Part shown: piece after piece, positions 12,870 to 26,150 of the stretch
How the letters are laid out: each line of letters begins with the position of its first letter
How positions within the stretch are numbered: position 1 is the first letter of the stretch
Assembly: GCA_021613535.1 (NCBI GenBank)
Contig: CP075497.1
Coordinates: 2,294,001 to 2,358,000, forward strand
Source of the DNA: Adineta vaga
Taxonomy: Eukaryota > Rotifera
DNA length: 64,000 nucleotides
Direction: 5' to 3'
Notes under the pieces: model-generated
Told to the model about the DNA's origin: nothing
Databases searched by the model: none
The model's input: only the letters and a program-made list of their open reading frames with translations
Program-made: the position numbers and the translations under genes

Positions 12870-14639
12870 CAGTGATAAACTCGAGAGAAAAATGATTAAA
12901 CGAAGTTTGCTTCTTCGCTGTTTAGCTTTTTCTTAATATTTCATTGCCCCCAGATTAAAGAAAGTTGGACCGGCATGTCATCAACGGCAGTAAGCATCAT
13001 AATTCCAATCTTCTTAGTAATAATCATTCGACTGACAAAGCCAACTCCGAGCTAATTACTTTCCAGATTTTTACCTTTGCAATTATTAAATGCCATGTGA
13101 AATTAATAATATTTCTTAAACAAGACATGGTTATGTTAGACAATATGAATTCAATCCTTTGCTTTGTCATGTATTTCTTTGACAATATGGGAAAAGTCCG
13201 AATTCTTCCACATTCACGGCCTAGATGATGGAGTTATATCTCATTTCAACAATAATCTAATCTTTTGATGAAATATGAGTTATAAAACTTCACATAAATC
13301 CACACATTCAAGATGATGGACATGTTTTTAATAAAGTTGAAGTCCTCATTAATATACTAATTCAAAAACAGAAAAAAAAAGTTACTTACACTATGCGTGA
13401 TCGTCTTATTAAACCTGAAGCGTGGATTTGGGTTATGACGACTTTTATTTGTGTATCTGCAGCTGTTCTGTGCAAAACCAGAATATATAATAGATTGGAT
13501 AAATACTTGTTACACATGAATACAAATTGATGTCGCAATTGTTTTGAAACGAGAAATGATAATTATTAATTGAAAGTGACCAAGTTAATGTCAGTTAAGA
13601 ATTTAGTGAATTTGTGCGATGTACGTTATACATTCGTTTCATTGCATAGAAATAGATGAGAACAGTCATGAGAAAACAAACTCTAATTATTTGATAATTA
13701 TTTAATTTTCTCTCGACAACTTGTTTTTGCTTGAAATAAAATACCTTGATAATGGTTGTCTATTTATGAAGATGGATTTATAAGCATGTATGAAAAACAA
13801 TTATACGAAGATCTTCCTTTGTTAAAGAATATTGAAAATATTTATGAAGTTCTAGTATAAGTATGTAATAAATCATATTTTCATAGTAAAAACACAGTGT
13901 ATATCGTAATCAATAGTTCATATGTATTTAGGCAATAAAACTATCGATATAGCTTTGTTTTTGATGAAGTTAATTCGATCAAATAACAACAAAAGATGAT
14001 GTTGTTGTAGTCTAACAAAAATAAACACAGATACACACACAAAAGATAACATCACATTATCATCCGTCACTCTAGTTTTACAAACATTCACTCATATTCT
14101 CATCAAAATACAACAATTCCATTCCATTTTGTCTCTCTCTATCTCCCACATCATATAAACGAAATCGCTAGTTCTCTGGCACACTTGGTGTCAACAACAT
14201 TCAAATCTCCTTCGACTCACCACTGGTATATTTCATACCAGCCTTTCCTTTTTTCTCTGTCTGAATTCATAATAAAAAGATTTAAGAATACCATAACATT
14301 TGTGATGTAAACAGTAATGTTTCTTAAACAAATAATCATCAACATACTTCGTCGTTCTTTCTTCTCTTTATTTTTTTTGCATGTTTATAAATCTTTTCAT
14401 TTTTCTTTTTTTCTCGTCTCAATGAAAAACTTCATTCGTTTGTTTATTCACTCTTCTTCTTCCATTTCTCACTCGTTTTCACTAACAACAGCAACAACAT
14501 AACTCGCCTTCTCAACCATCCATGTTGATATGTTGTTGTGTTGTCGATTGCACAAAAACACAACTATCCATCACTTTCATTCTCGAATTTTCTTTAATTT
14601 GACAGATCTCACATCTATTCCTTCTTCTTTCTTCTAGAC
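12870..14639. other. Intergenic region upstream of second WD40 copy
   Basis: About 1.8 kb without a supported gene. An open stretch of about 83 codons at 13279-13530 lacks recognisable homology. The last 500 bases are pyrimidine-rich and should include the promoter and 5' UTR of the WD40 gene. No clear TATA box was singled out. Confidence 0.5.
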
Positions 14640-17600
14640 ATGCCTTACAGAAATGAAACCAGTGACTGGATTCAACGTCCATCATCTTCACAAGGCAATC
14701 TTCAGAGTCATCCATGCTTTCAATCAAGTTTACTCGATGATGGACATGCACCTGGTTCTGTTCAAGAATGGAAAAAGTCTTTGTCATCACATCGACCTCA
14801 ACTTCGAATGACAAATGTCGATCGAAATGCAGAAGACTATGATCAAAATCTCGAAGTCAAAGCTTATTTTCAATCAGTAAATCAACCTGATCTTGTTTCC
14901 TCTTCTTCACATTTATGTTTCTTGTTTTTAGTTTAAACATCTGAGACGTTTAACAATCTCAAATCCGAATAATATTCAACAATATGAAGTGATTCTGTTG
15001 AAACGAGCAAAGAGTTATGCATTAGTTGGTCTCAAAGGAGAAGTAAAATCACACTTTCTGTGTTGTTAGATGTGTGATTGTTATTCTTGTGTTGTTTTAG
15101 TTGAAATCTAATGAAGCAGAAGAATCGGAAGTAAGCACTTGTTTGTTTCTATTGTTCTAGTTCATGTTGATTGATGCTTTGTTTGATTGTCAAAGGGTAG
15201 TAGACATTCTCCAACAAAGAAAACTGACAAGGTAAAACATCATTTTGACAATCAACAAATCTCAATATCATAATGATTTGATTTAGAAGATGGACAATGG
15301 TGAACAGAATGATCGACAAGTAAACACCGACACTGCAGTGATGATGATGCAACATTACTTCTGATTTGATTTAGATCGAAGAAAGACTCGATATCAATAC
15401 ATTGGAAGCAATCAAGAATGCTTTCATACAAGACTCGTCATCTTCAACATCATCATCATCATCAATGCTAAAGAATGTTCATGTCGATGCATCTGGACAA
15501 ATGACTTTACATGATTTCACTCGAGTTCTCAAACGATATCTTGGACCACAACGAGGAGTATGATCGATCCTGTTCTTTCTCTCTCTCTCACTCTTTTTAT
15601 TTCTCACTTGTCGACTAGATCGATGAACAAATCGAAAATCTGTTCAATAAAATTGATTACAATGCAGAAGAACTGATCTCGTGGGATGAGTTATGTACAT
15701 TTCTTCAGTTGAACTTTGATGAAAAGTCTGATGCTGAACAACGTGACAAAGAAGTGTCATTCATCATTCCAGCAAAGATTCACAAAACACCACATCGATA
15801 TCCATGTTCAACTATTGCACTTTCTGCTGATCATCAATATTTGGCATTAGGAAGTGTAAGTATCAATCATCGAGAATCATCTGTATACATCTTCAAAGTG
15901 TACATGAATAATAGGATGGAACTATCTCAGTTTGGACAACAAATGGTGAACCAAAAACAACCAAGTCGATTGCAGTAAGTGAATTTTGATCGACAGAATG
16001 TCAGATGAAACTCGTGAATGGTTGTTGTAGTCAAGTGCAGGCATCACTCAAACATTAACAGCAAGAGAACGGTTAGAAAAAGTGAGATTGTCCTGTTGTT
16101 TTCATCGGATCATTCAGTGATTTTGTTGTAGAGAAAAGATGAACAAACTCGATCTCAACCAAAATGGATCACTGATTGTCAAATCATTGCTGAGTTCAAT
16201 AAAGTTGTTGTTAGTACTGGGTAAGAATGAAGAGAGAGATCTTGAGGGTGTCTATTGATTGTGTTGATCATAGTGATCGTGAACTTCAGTTTTGGGATCA
16301 AGCATATTGTTTGAGTACAATTCGTGAAGTAAAAGCCAATGAACTACCATGCACACAAATATCTTCACTTGATAGTGTACCCATCAAACTTAACTTTGGG
16401 TAATAACAAGTTCTTTCACATATCTCTTTTGTCTCTCGTAATCAAGATTATCTTCGTATAGAATTCCATCAGCAGATGAATTGATACTTCTGTATGGTGA
16501 CACAGAAGGATGTGTGAATATCTTGATCTTCTTTGCTGCTCGAGAAGTGTTTCGATTGTTAACCAATGTTGAACGTCGCAAAGGTATTCCAACAATCACA
16601 TTAGATCGTTTTCTTGAAACATTCAAATGTGATTATATTCGATGGCAAGTTCATCGAGAATGGATCGGTATGATGAAGAGAGAGAGAGAGTGTGTGAGTT
16701 TGTAATGGTATTTCGTGTGTTTTGTAGAAGGTATTAGTTATGATCCACGATTGAATCAAATCATTTCATGTTCGAATGATTCACAAACAGCTGTTGTCAT
16801 TGGTTGTATTCGAACAAGTCCAAGTGCAGAAATTCAACTGACTGAAAATGGTTTTTCTGAGCTCAAATCGCGTCCAATCAAATCAGCTGATCCAAAATCA
16901 CGCAAACATCGACAAACAGCATTGACAGGTTAGTCATCATCATATCTCTCTTTCTCGCTCTGTTTCTATATTAACTGCATCGATGAATAGAAATCAGTGA
17001 AGAGAAGGCTGCATCATTATCATCACGTGCTCGAACGAAACGAGATTCGATAGTATCTCATCAGACTCATTCATCTCAAGATACTCATTCACGAAAAGTA
17101 CCAGGAAATGAAATGAGAACTGACTCGATGAACATGGCAACGACCGCAGCAGCGGGTGGAGCAGACGGAAGAAAAAATGGATCTGTTCGTGGTCAACCAA
17201 TCATTCGTGCAGCTCAAACGCGATGTGATGTTGATCAAACAGTGTTCAAAGTGCAGAAAGGTGTTCGAACATTTGATTTATGTATAGAAAAGAATGTTCT
17301 TGTGACTGGTGGAATGGATCGTGTTGCGAGAATTTGGAATCCATATTTACCATCTCGACCAGTTGCTCGACTTCGTGGTCATAGTGCACCTATATTTCTT
17401 GTGAAAATAGCGATGGAAGATAATCGATTATTTTCGATCTCCACTGACAAAGCTGTACTGGTAAGCTTAGTTTTGATTAATTTTTATTTTAACAAATCAT
17501 GTTGTTTAAGTTATTGACAATAATTCCTTGGTTATAAGGGGCAAAAATATAGAAATCAGTTAGATTTATTCCGAGTATTCTTGTGTTGACCGATGATTTT

Positions 17601-20600
17601 TGACTTGTTAGCCGAGTTTTATTTTGTAACGTACTCTGTAATGATGAAGTGTGTGTAGTTTGATAAACTTTAAGTGGAGGAAGTGTTACCGTACCATTTG
17701 GTATAACGTTAAGAAACGATGGAATATCTGTGAGAGTATAATTAAATTGATCTAATATCCAATTGATTGCAAACTTATCTTTTCGTAGTTTTCCCTGTGG
17801 TGTGTAGAGACGCACTGCATACATCCATGATATATCATCCCACATTGAATGATATTTCATATTGGTCCATGTGTAGTTCTTTTCAAGTGGTGTTTTCCAT
17901 AAATCTTTTCCATATTCTCCATCGAGATATTCGATAGGTGAACATGGAACTGAGAAACGATAACCAAATAGATCACATGAACATAATTTTTCTAATAACG
18001 GATGAGTACGTCTAAAATATAATAGTTTATTATGTCAATTTTGATCTAATCTGTGAAATAACGCATGTAACTATCAGTCTAGTGAATTTTTAAAGTTCGA
18101 TGTCTTCTAAAACTATTCTGTTTCAATATGTTTAAATTCGTTCTGACTTCTTTATTTGTTATCATAAGGATTAGTATACCTGTATTTTCTTCGATATAAC
18201 TGAAACCCAGACCATCGATGGACACCATCAGGGTACGTCCAAAATAAATCTAATGTATAACGTCCCGTATACAAACGAAACTCTAGTGAATCGTTGATCT
18301 AATACAAGTGAATGCGTAACTAAACTAAGTTTTTTAACAAACTACTCACAAATCCTAATGCGCTCCATAGATACACGATAGGATTTCCCAAAAAATGATT
18401 TCGTATACTTTCATCATATTCTTCAGCAAACAAACCAAAATCTGAATCTTCTGTGTAAGGTATTAAACCACAATGACGATACCATCCTTTCATATGAATA
18501 TATTTCATCGAAGTCAAAAATAAAAATAAACATTTAACATACCTAATAGAGCTCCACCAGCAAGCCAATAATGTTTTTCTAATTTATCAAGTATCTCAAT
18601 TACATGTAGCATTGGTAGAACAGTTGAGTTAAATTTACTGGCATTTTGATATAAATGATAAACATTTTCCATTTGATCAGCTAAATGACGATTACAATGA
18701 AGAAATTCAGATGTTTCATACAACCAAATGAAATGTGAAACATTTCTTGGATAATAAAATAAATATTCATCTAATTCACTTTCAATACTAACATAGAAAA
18801 TAAGCAAACAAGCATTTCTTTCATCATTTCGAAGAGATCTTACTGTTCAACAGCACGTAGTTTATCACCATAGGAGAGATGAATCTGATCAGAGAGGAGA
18901 AAATGATTTTGATGAACAAGATAAAATGAATGATATCGATGTAGAACAGCTAAATGAAGAATTTTGTGTTCATAGTTAATAAAAATATGATCGATAGAAG
19001 TTTTATGATTTGTTAGAATAGTGGTTGATGTTTGAATAGAAAAAGGAGTATTTTGAAGTGTTTGTAATAAGAGTTGAACTGATTCATCGATAATAGCAAA
19101 TGTTATTAATTGTTTGTCTAATTCATCGAAGGGTAATTGATAAATATAAAGAGATTCGAGAACAAATGGATCGATTAAAATCATATTGATTCTCATTTGA
19201 TATAGTTGATTGATAATGTAATAGAAAGTAGAATTTGATCGGTATTTATACCGACTGGCTTTCTATTGAAAACTCTTTTGCTATTATCGTAGTTTTAAAA
19301 TTGTTCTACTTACCTGAACTTCACGAAAATCTGAAGATTGTTTTAAATTTTGCATAGCCAACCATAGAACAAGATAAACAAGAAACAATAGTAAAATAAA
19401 TGCTTTATTGCGATGTAACAAACGAATCAAACCCATTGACTACAAGTAAATGTACTAATATAATCAAATAGAATTGCTATGGACAGAAAAACAACAGGTA
19501 TTCAGATTGTAATTGTTGATAAAAGTTATTCTATTAATTTACATCGTTTATATGAATAAATAGTCCAGTAGAATAATCTAATTTTCACAGATGTCGAGTT
19601 TGTAGAACGAATACAAGATATATAATAAAAATGCTTTAATAAAATTTAACGATGTCTGTGAAAAGACGTTTTTTACGTGTTAAAATTTGAGTTTCTCTGT
19701 GATTTAAAAGTGAAAGTAATTTTAATCGAATAACATCTGCAATTCTTTTTTCTTCTTATACGTAAAACGTTTTTTCTATCCATGAAAACATACATTGAAA
19801 GCCAACGAAAAAATTCTGTTTACAGATGAAGAAGAAACGATTAGTTCTGATGTTTTTTTCTACGCGTGTTCTTTCAAAGCGAAAAAAAACGTTTTCTTCG
19901 GATGCATTACGATTGCACATAATAACTTTCACAAGGTACGTTTTATTATTCAATGTTTCAATCAGCACACATTGGTGGATGAACTATAAATGCAGTGAAT
20001 AGGAAGAAATTTGTTTTCGTGCATCTCTAATATACGAAGTTCAGTAATTAGTGTAATGAAAAGTAATCTATGTTATGCAATCCCTCCGATCTGACTTGTA
20101 ATTTTTCTCTAAGATTAGTTTTTCTGTTTGAATCTACAAAAGAAAGATTTAAAATTTGAATCTAGCTTATAAACCTTTGAAATTGATATGACTCATTTTG
20201 TTTTTTATTTAGGTATGGGATCTAATTGAACATACACTTCTCGCTTGTATTCGACCAAAAGTTCACAAAATACGTGGAGATCTACAAGCTGTTTCTTATA
20301 ATCATCACACACGTTCTCTTCTCTTTGCAAGTGAACAAATTACATTTCTTAATCTCAAATTACGGTTACTTGCAATCTCTTCTTTTTCTCCATTCACTCA
20401 TTTCTTCTTTCATTCTTCATAGACCTTATCTTCATGCTGATGTTGTTGTTTCACATTATGAATCCATTCTTGGTCTTCTATTCATCAAAGAATTTAAACA
20501 AGTCATTTCATGTACTGAACATGGTGTTGTTCGCTTATGGGATTTTCTAACAGGAAGAAAAGTTCATGAATTTCAAGCACATCAAGGTCAAGCGATCACA

Positions 20601-22421
20601 TCGATGGCATTAGACACAACTGAACGAAGACTTGTCACTGGTAGTCGAGATGGATCATGTGCCATTTGGAATGTTCACAATGGACAACTACTCAAAATAT
20701 TCAAAAAACCTCATGGTTTCAACACTTCTTCCTTTCACATTCTCATACACACCCTCTCTTCTTTCTCCTTTAGATTCACTCGAAATCACTGCTGTGGCCT
20801 TTGTTGTTGTCAACAATAATTGTTCAATCTTAGCTGTTGGATGGGATAAACATGTCAATGTCTTCAATGATGATCGAGAACAAATCAAACAAGTGTGTTA
20901 TCCAGATGATCGATTTTGTAAAGGTGATGATGTTCATCATGGTCATCGTGATGATATTCTATGTATCGATAAATCTCAAGGTGATTTGATTGCAACTGGT
21001 GATTATGGTGGAACAATTATTGTTTCGAATCTATCAAGTAAAAAGATCTTTGCTACTCTCAGATATACAAAACAACAACATCAAGATTCTCACGGAGATG
21101 AAGACAAAGGTGAAGGTGAAAAAGAATCCTTTGAGATGAATGAACTTTCTGTATGTTGTAGAGAATCCAAATGATCGAGTTGTGAGTCGTGTGATATTTA
21201 TTGATTCGAGATTTGGTCGACATGATTCAGCTAATCTGATTAGTAGTGGTCCATATGGTGAAATCCATTTCTGGAATATTTATAAGAATGGAGTTTTGAT
21301 GGCCAAGTTTCGACCAGTAAATCCCTTTTCTTTTCTCATGAAATCGAATGGGATGGAATGAAATGAATGATTGTTTAGAATCGAGAAAGAAAAACTATAG
21401 TCACACAAATCAAACTTGATCACACATGTCGATTGTTATTTGCTGCTGATTCGTTAGGTAATTCACTCACTTCTGTCATTACGACGATGTCACTTCTTCT
21501 ATGTTTGTGTAGGATTTTTGTTTATCTATGAAGTGGAAAGATATGCACTTCATCATGAATCAAGTCCACCTCATCGTAAGTTTTATGTTGATCAATAGTT
21601 GTTACCATGCATTGTTTCATTCTCAGGTATTCGAAGTTGGCGAGGTCATGTCGATAGTGTCACTGGTCTCGAATACATTGAACAAGGTAATCACACAATC
21701 TTCACAAGTTCTAGTCTCATCGATTCATTCTCATAGCTCAAGTGATCATCACTTCTTCACTCGATTGGACTCTTCGATTGTGGAATCTACATGGCAATTT
21801 CATCGGTAAATCACATTTGATGTCTTCTTCACTAATCCATATATTTATATCGAATGATGATATGAAAAGGTACCTTTGGTCAATCGCTTCCATGGAATCT
21901 GTATGATCCTGCAACATATCAGCATCCATCAGTACCTCTCGATGTTCTCACTGATCCAAGAAGTTTACCCAAGAAGATAGTTCCAAATGAACAAGACGAA
22001 GAAGAAGACAGAGACAAAACAACAACAACAACAACAACTACAACAACGACAGTAGTAGGCTTTGAATTTCTGCAAAGAAGATAACTATTGAATGATGACA
22101 TAGGTACCAAGTACAGTTGTACATAAACATACTGTGATTGATGATGAGACAATTGCAAATAATGTTCATGATACATTGAGTAGAGTTCGAGAAGTTCAAT
22201 CAGCTGGATTAGCTGGTAAAAGGTGAGTTATGAAAATACTATTTGAAAATGATCTTATAATCTGTGAATGTATGAATGTATGTGATAGACTTCGATATTT
22301 TCATGATAAACCAAATGTTGCAATTCGTCGTGATGGTTCGAGTCATTATCAACATTTGCGTTGTTATGCTATTGATGACAATCCTCCAACGATGTCAACA
22401 TTAAACAATGCAACAGTTTAA
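14640..22421 (+). CDS. EF-hand/WD40 repeat protein, complete tandem copy
   Basis: Twenty-five exons were traced: 14640-14876, 14932-15042, 15101-15130, 15196-15231, 15287-15319, 15375-15557, 15619-15855, 15915-15974, 16031-16081, 16132-16220, 16274-16399, 16462-16667, 16728-16928, 16991-17460, 20213-20364, 20423-20715, 20774-21115, 21162-21316, 21379-21457, 21513-21575, 21627-21686, 21737-21805, 21870-22051, 22104-22222, 22289-22421. They total 3717 bases, 1238 aa, exactly in frame. The N-terminal third has an EF-hand-like region (IDEQIENLFNKIDYNAEEL), followed by many WD repeats (ISVWTT, LQFWDQ, ARIWNP, VRLWDF, CAIWNV, IHFWNI, LRLWNL). A Ser-rich and later a Thr-rich low-complexity tract vary in length between copies. 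Likely a WDR49/WDY-type protein; role unknown. The 2752-base intron 17461-20212 hosts an antisense fukutin-like gene. Confidence 0.88.
17489..19436 (-). CDS. Fukutin-like type II membrane protein, copy 2, nested
   Basis: Exons on minus: 19436-19314, 19262-18844, 18787-18543, 18486-18350, 18298-18180, 18011-17489; total 521 aa, in frame. The first five exons have exactly the same lengths as copy 1, and the last exon encodes a longer, unrelated-looking C-terminal extension. Motifs: an N-terminal hydrophobic anchor, YWLAGGALLG, WYRHCGLIPY followed by EDSDFG (DxD retained), and FSVPCSPIEYLDGEYGKD near the C-terminus. This is a probable Golgi phosphotransferase of the fukutin/LicD group. Coding starts and ends inside the WD40 intron 17461-20212, only 28 bases inside its 5' splice site. 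Confidence 0.85.
19437..20212. other. Remainder of WD40 intron in copy 2
   Basis: About 780 bases upstream of the nested gene and before the next WD40 exon. No coding segment is supported; the opposed short open frames at 19756-19989 overlap each other and look random. It is expected to hold the nested gene's promoter. Confidence 0.45.
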
Positions 22422-22969
22422 TTTAGTAATTCAGTGAAATGAGAATATGATAAAAAAAAACAATTGTTAATACATTTTTTATTGATTTCTTAAATATATT
22501 TTGATCCTGTTTTGTATAAACAGATTGTATGTCTCTTCGTCGAACTATTTCGGTCATTCGTATTAGTATTTTCTCAATTTCCATAGTTGTGCTCTATACT
22601 CTTTAACTTTGATACAAAATATGAAAATTTTCTCTCAGAATTGATATCGGCTAATTCAGCATTACATATATGACGCATGCATTGACATTATAATTGGTAT
22701 CCGCCGAACAAAATATCAGTAAACAAACTCAAGCTATATTTCAAGTCATCATATGAACGATTATTATTTTATTTTGATCATAATTATATACGCACACAGG
22801 AATTAGAAAAGCAATAATAAAAAACAACTTGATTTTTCTTTTGATTCGGAATTAGAAAATTCACTTCACCTACTGCAAAAGTTAGAAAAAGATGATACAC
22901 ATACAATACTAAGTGATAGACAGAGTAAATGAAAATGAGGGAAGTTCATCTAATGATAATGTTCGCATT
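22422..22969. other. Convergent 3' region of WD40 copy 2 and cyclophilin
   Basis: About 550 bases between two genes that point towards each other. AT-rich, with no gene seen. The first 60 or so bases match the flank of WD40 copy 1. Confidence 0.5.
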
Positions 22970-23767
22970 TTATTCAACAATACCCGATCGAGCAATGCTA
23001 ATTTTAGCTTTTGTTGAACCCGATTGTGAACCTAAGCTTTCAATCTTCTTGACAAGATCCATACCATCAACAACTTCACCAAAGACAACCTATTAAAAGA
23101 TAAGAAAGAGACTTTGAAACAAAAGATATCGAGCTTTCTGCAGCTATTTTACATGTTTGCCATCAAGCCATGGTGTAACAACTGTAGTAATAAAGAATTG
23201 AGAACCATTTGTATTTGGACCTGCATTAGCCATAGATAAAAGTCCAGGTTTTGTATGTTTCAGTTGAAAATTTTCATCAGCAAATTTTTCACCATAGATA
23301 CTAAATGAAATAAATCGTCAAGTAAGTTTTTTTTATTGAAATTAAAGATGCGATAACGAATTTACCTTCGACCGCCAGTACCATTACTATGAAAAGATAG
23401 GTAAATGATATTTTTACAATTTGACTCTGCTTGATGAACTTACTGTTTGGTAAAATCTCCACCTTGAAGCATAAATTGTGGAATAACACGATGAAATGAA
23501 CTACCTTGATAACCAAAACCTTTTTCACCTGTGCATAATGCTCGAAAATTAGCTAAAATATGACATTTCATAACACAAAGATAAGAAAATCTTTTTTGAT
23601 AATACCTGCGGTTTTCGGTACAATTTCATCAAAAAGCTAGAAACGAAAAAAAATGGAAGAATTAGTTTTTTGAAAGCCAAAACCCCGTTGCTTATTACTC
23701 TGAATGTGATGCGACCAATTGGATTGTTATCAACTGTAACATCAAAGAAAACTTTCTTGCCAGTCAT
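22970..23767 (-). CDS. PPIA: Cyclophilin A-type peptidyl-prolyl cis-trans isomerase
   Basis: Six exons: 23767-23699, 23636-23606, 23552-23444, 23386-23366, 23300-23153, 23089-22970, giving 165 aa, the canonical length of cytosolic cyclophilin A. It catalyses cis-trans isomerisation of X-Pro bonds. Visible active-site elements: [16 protein letters not shown] (catalytic Arg, Phe and Gln), NGSQFFITT and a Trp (TPWLDGKH) at the cyclosporin-binding position. A 21-base microexon (23366-23386) encodes the loop with NGTGG. No targeting signal, so cytosolic. It lies 330 bases downstream of beta-catenin paralogue B; the same pairing recurs at 26759-30922. Confidence 0.93.
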
Positions 23768-24097
23768 TGTTTGAACGATTTGATAAAACAAGCAATTCAA
23801 TCTAGAATACTAATTGACATTAGCATTGTAGTGAAAATATTAGTTAACCAAAAATAAACAGAAGAAAATACTGACAGAATGTCCATTGCACAATATGTAT
23901 AAACGCATATCTATATATGGAAATAAGGATACATAAAGAGAAAAATAGATACACCCCACAACATCTGACAACAGACTAATTGATAAGAAAGTAGAGAGAG
24001 AAAAGAAAACAGATTGAGATCATTTTTAGAGAATATCAACTCAAAAACAAAAAAAGGCAAAAAAATTCGATGTTTCAAACACTGCAGAGAAGAATTT

Positions 24098-26150
24098 CTA
24101 TTCAACATTTAATTCCTGAAGTAAATTATTCGATGATTGTTGTAAGGAACACGTCGGTAATTGTGATAACTAAAACGAAACAAATATCAATTTGTATAAT
24201 GAAATTCAATCGAACTTACCCGCATTACAATTGATCTACAATTCATATCCTTAATAACCGTTCTGCACGTTGAATCTTTTGATAAACTCGTTAATGTTAT
24301 AATAATCGACTCCATTAACATATCATATCGATGATTTTCTTCGGAAAATTTCATTCGTTCTCGATCTAAATTCATGAGTAATTCAATTAATTTCTGAACT
24401 GCATTTTGTTCACATAAATATGGAATTATTGTTTGAGATAAAGATAAATTTCGAATTAAACTAACTGTTGCTTTGATGATTCCCCAATGTTCTTTGAAAT
24501 GTTTATCCCGAAATAATTTCACAATATTTCCAATTCCATAAGATTTTCGAATAATTTCTCGTGCTTCATTTTCCAACTCATGTCGAGCTGTTACATGTCG
24601 AAGTGTACATAACTAAACGAAATTCATTCGAAAATTTTTACTCAAAACAAATCCATAAGTTTTCAACATACTGCTGCTTCGATCAGATCATTATTTTCAT
24701 CCGAATTCATCATTAATTTCTGCATGACATTTTGTACACCGTGTAATTTAACAAATAAACTTTTATTTATTTGATTATCTGCCGTTAAATTACTGAGAAT
24801 TTCTAAGGAATTAATAACCGATTGACGATCATCACTTGATAACATTCCAGTCAATTGTTGAATTAATGAATCAATATCACGCTAAAATAGGACAACAATT
24901 GATGAAATACAAAAGTCTAATCGATTATATTTACCATTCGTGTTGCTTGATTGGAAATATTTCTCAATGTCGTAAGACAATTATGTCGAATTCGTATACT
25001 TTTCGTTGTACGTAAATGTTTTTCTAAGATACTCAATCCATTGAATTGTAAAATAATACGTTTATTCAATTCATTTCCTGATGAGACAATTGGAAGTAAT
25101 TTTGATATGGTTAATAATAATTTATCATATTTATTCGTATCAAAAATTGAGAGAAGACGTTGAACACATTCTTCATTATTTTGTATGCAATGTTTTGATT
25201 TAGTATTATAACTGGACATTTTTAGTAAACTATCAGTTACTAATGTTAATAATTTGTCATTCGGTCTATCTAACAGATGAATAAACTTGACTATACCATC
25301 GCATCGTTGAATTTCATCAGCTGCTTGATTTTGAAGAACAATTAAAAAATTATGTAATGTTGTTATCACATAATTGACAATATTATCTGCACAGCTGAAA
25401 ACAAAATGTTATGTAAGAAGAAAACGTTTATCGATTTAATTGTCTTACTCAAGAATTTGAAGTAATCGACCAATGCCTCCACAATCATAAATGACACGTA
25501 AACCTTCTTGTTGTTGAGAAAGTGAATGAAATAGATTAGCTAATGCATGTGTTATTTTACCATCACCAATATCTTTCGAAAATGTTTCCAATAAGCTGTT
25601 AATTAACTAAATGAAATAATTGACTTAAGAGAAAAGAGAAATAAAACAAAGATCTTACTTCTCGACTTTGAATGACTTCCGATCGACTTTCATTTCCTTC
25701 TTTTACTAATATATGTGTAAGTGAAACAGCCTCACGAACAATAACTGGATCATCTTCCATCAAGAGATTGAGTAATTCAGGTATAACTTGAGATGGTTCT
25801 GGTTTTCCTGGAACTGTTTGCATTTCTGTATATTGTGGATGTGTATTTTCAATATCATTAGGTAAACGAGAAGGCATTTGTTCATACATAGGTGCACCGG
25901 ATCCATGATGTGTCGGACCTGTACCTGTCGAATCAATGCTACGTAATGAAGCTGGACGAGAATTAAATCCTGAATCACGTTGTGATGTACAACCATTTGA
26001 CGTTGAATATGTATCATCAAGCCACATAGATGTATGACTATCAGAATTGATAGGTTGTAATTGATTTGAAAGGAGTGGATGTTGAGGATGATGTATATGA
26101 GGTTTACTAGGATGAGGAACTTGATGATGCATTGCTGGTGGATAATCCAT
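24098..26150 (-). CDS. Beta-catenin paralogue B, degron-bearing and C-terminally short
   Basis: Exons 26150-25659, 25606-25449, 25394-24935, 24881-24672, 24612-24220, 24169-24098 give 594 aa. Armadillo repeats fill residues from about 125 onward (IGRLLQILE, LTSLSKDS and similar helices). The N-terminus is His/Pro-rich and contains RDSGFNSRPAS at residues 58-68, a DSGxxS phosphodegron with serines spaced by four, as in the GSK3/beta-TrCP site of beta-catenin. The TRAQRxRAAxFPETL segment that binds alpha-catenin is absent. The protein ends at LLQELNVE, directly after the intron that in paralogue A precedes the last repeats, so the last Arm repeats, transactivation tail and PDZ ligand are missing. 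The sequence is much more divergent than A. It may be a signalling or regulatory form; that is inference. Confidence 0.85.
25947..25976 (-). other. DSGxxS phosphodegron of beta-catenin B
   Basis: Codons 59-68 read DSGFNSRPAS. Serines 60, 64 and 68 are spaced by four residues, the spacing GSK3 uses processively in beta-catenin (S33, S37, T41). The CK1 priming position is not in perfect register: Ser71 lies at +3 rather than +4. Confidence 0.7.

Noticed and set aside
13279-13530. Open stretch of about 83 codons on plus in the intergenic region before WD40 copy 2
   Set aside because: No start in a good place, no recognisable motif and AT-rich random-like codon use; not enough to call a gene.
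19756-19989. Overlapping short frames on both strands inside the WD40 intron
   Set aside because: Mutually antisense, no motif, no counterpart in the other duplicate.
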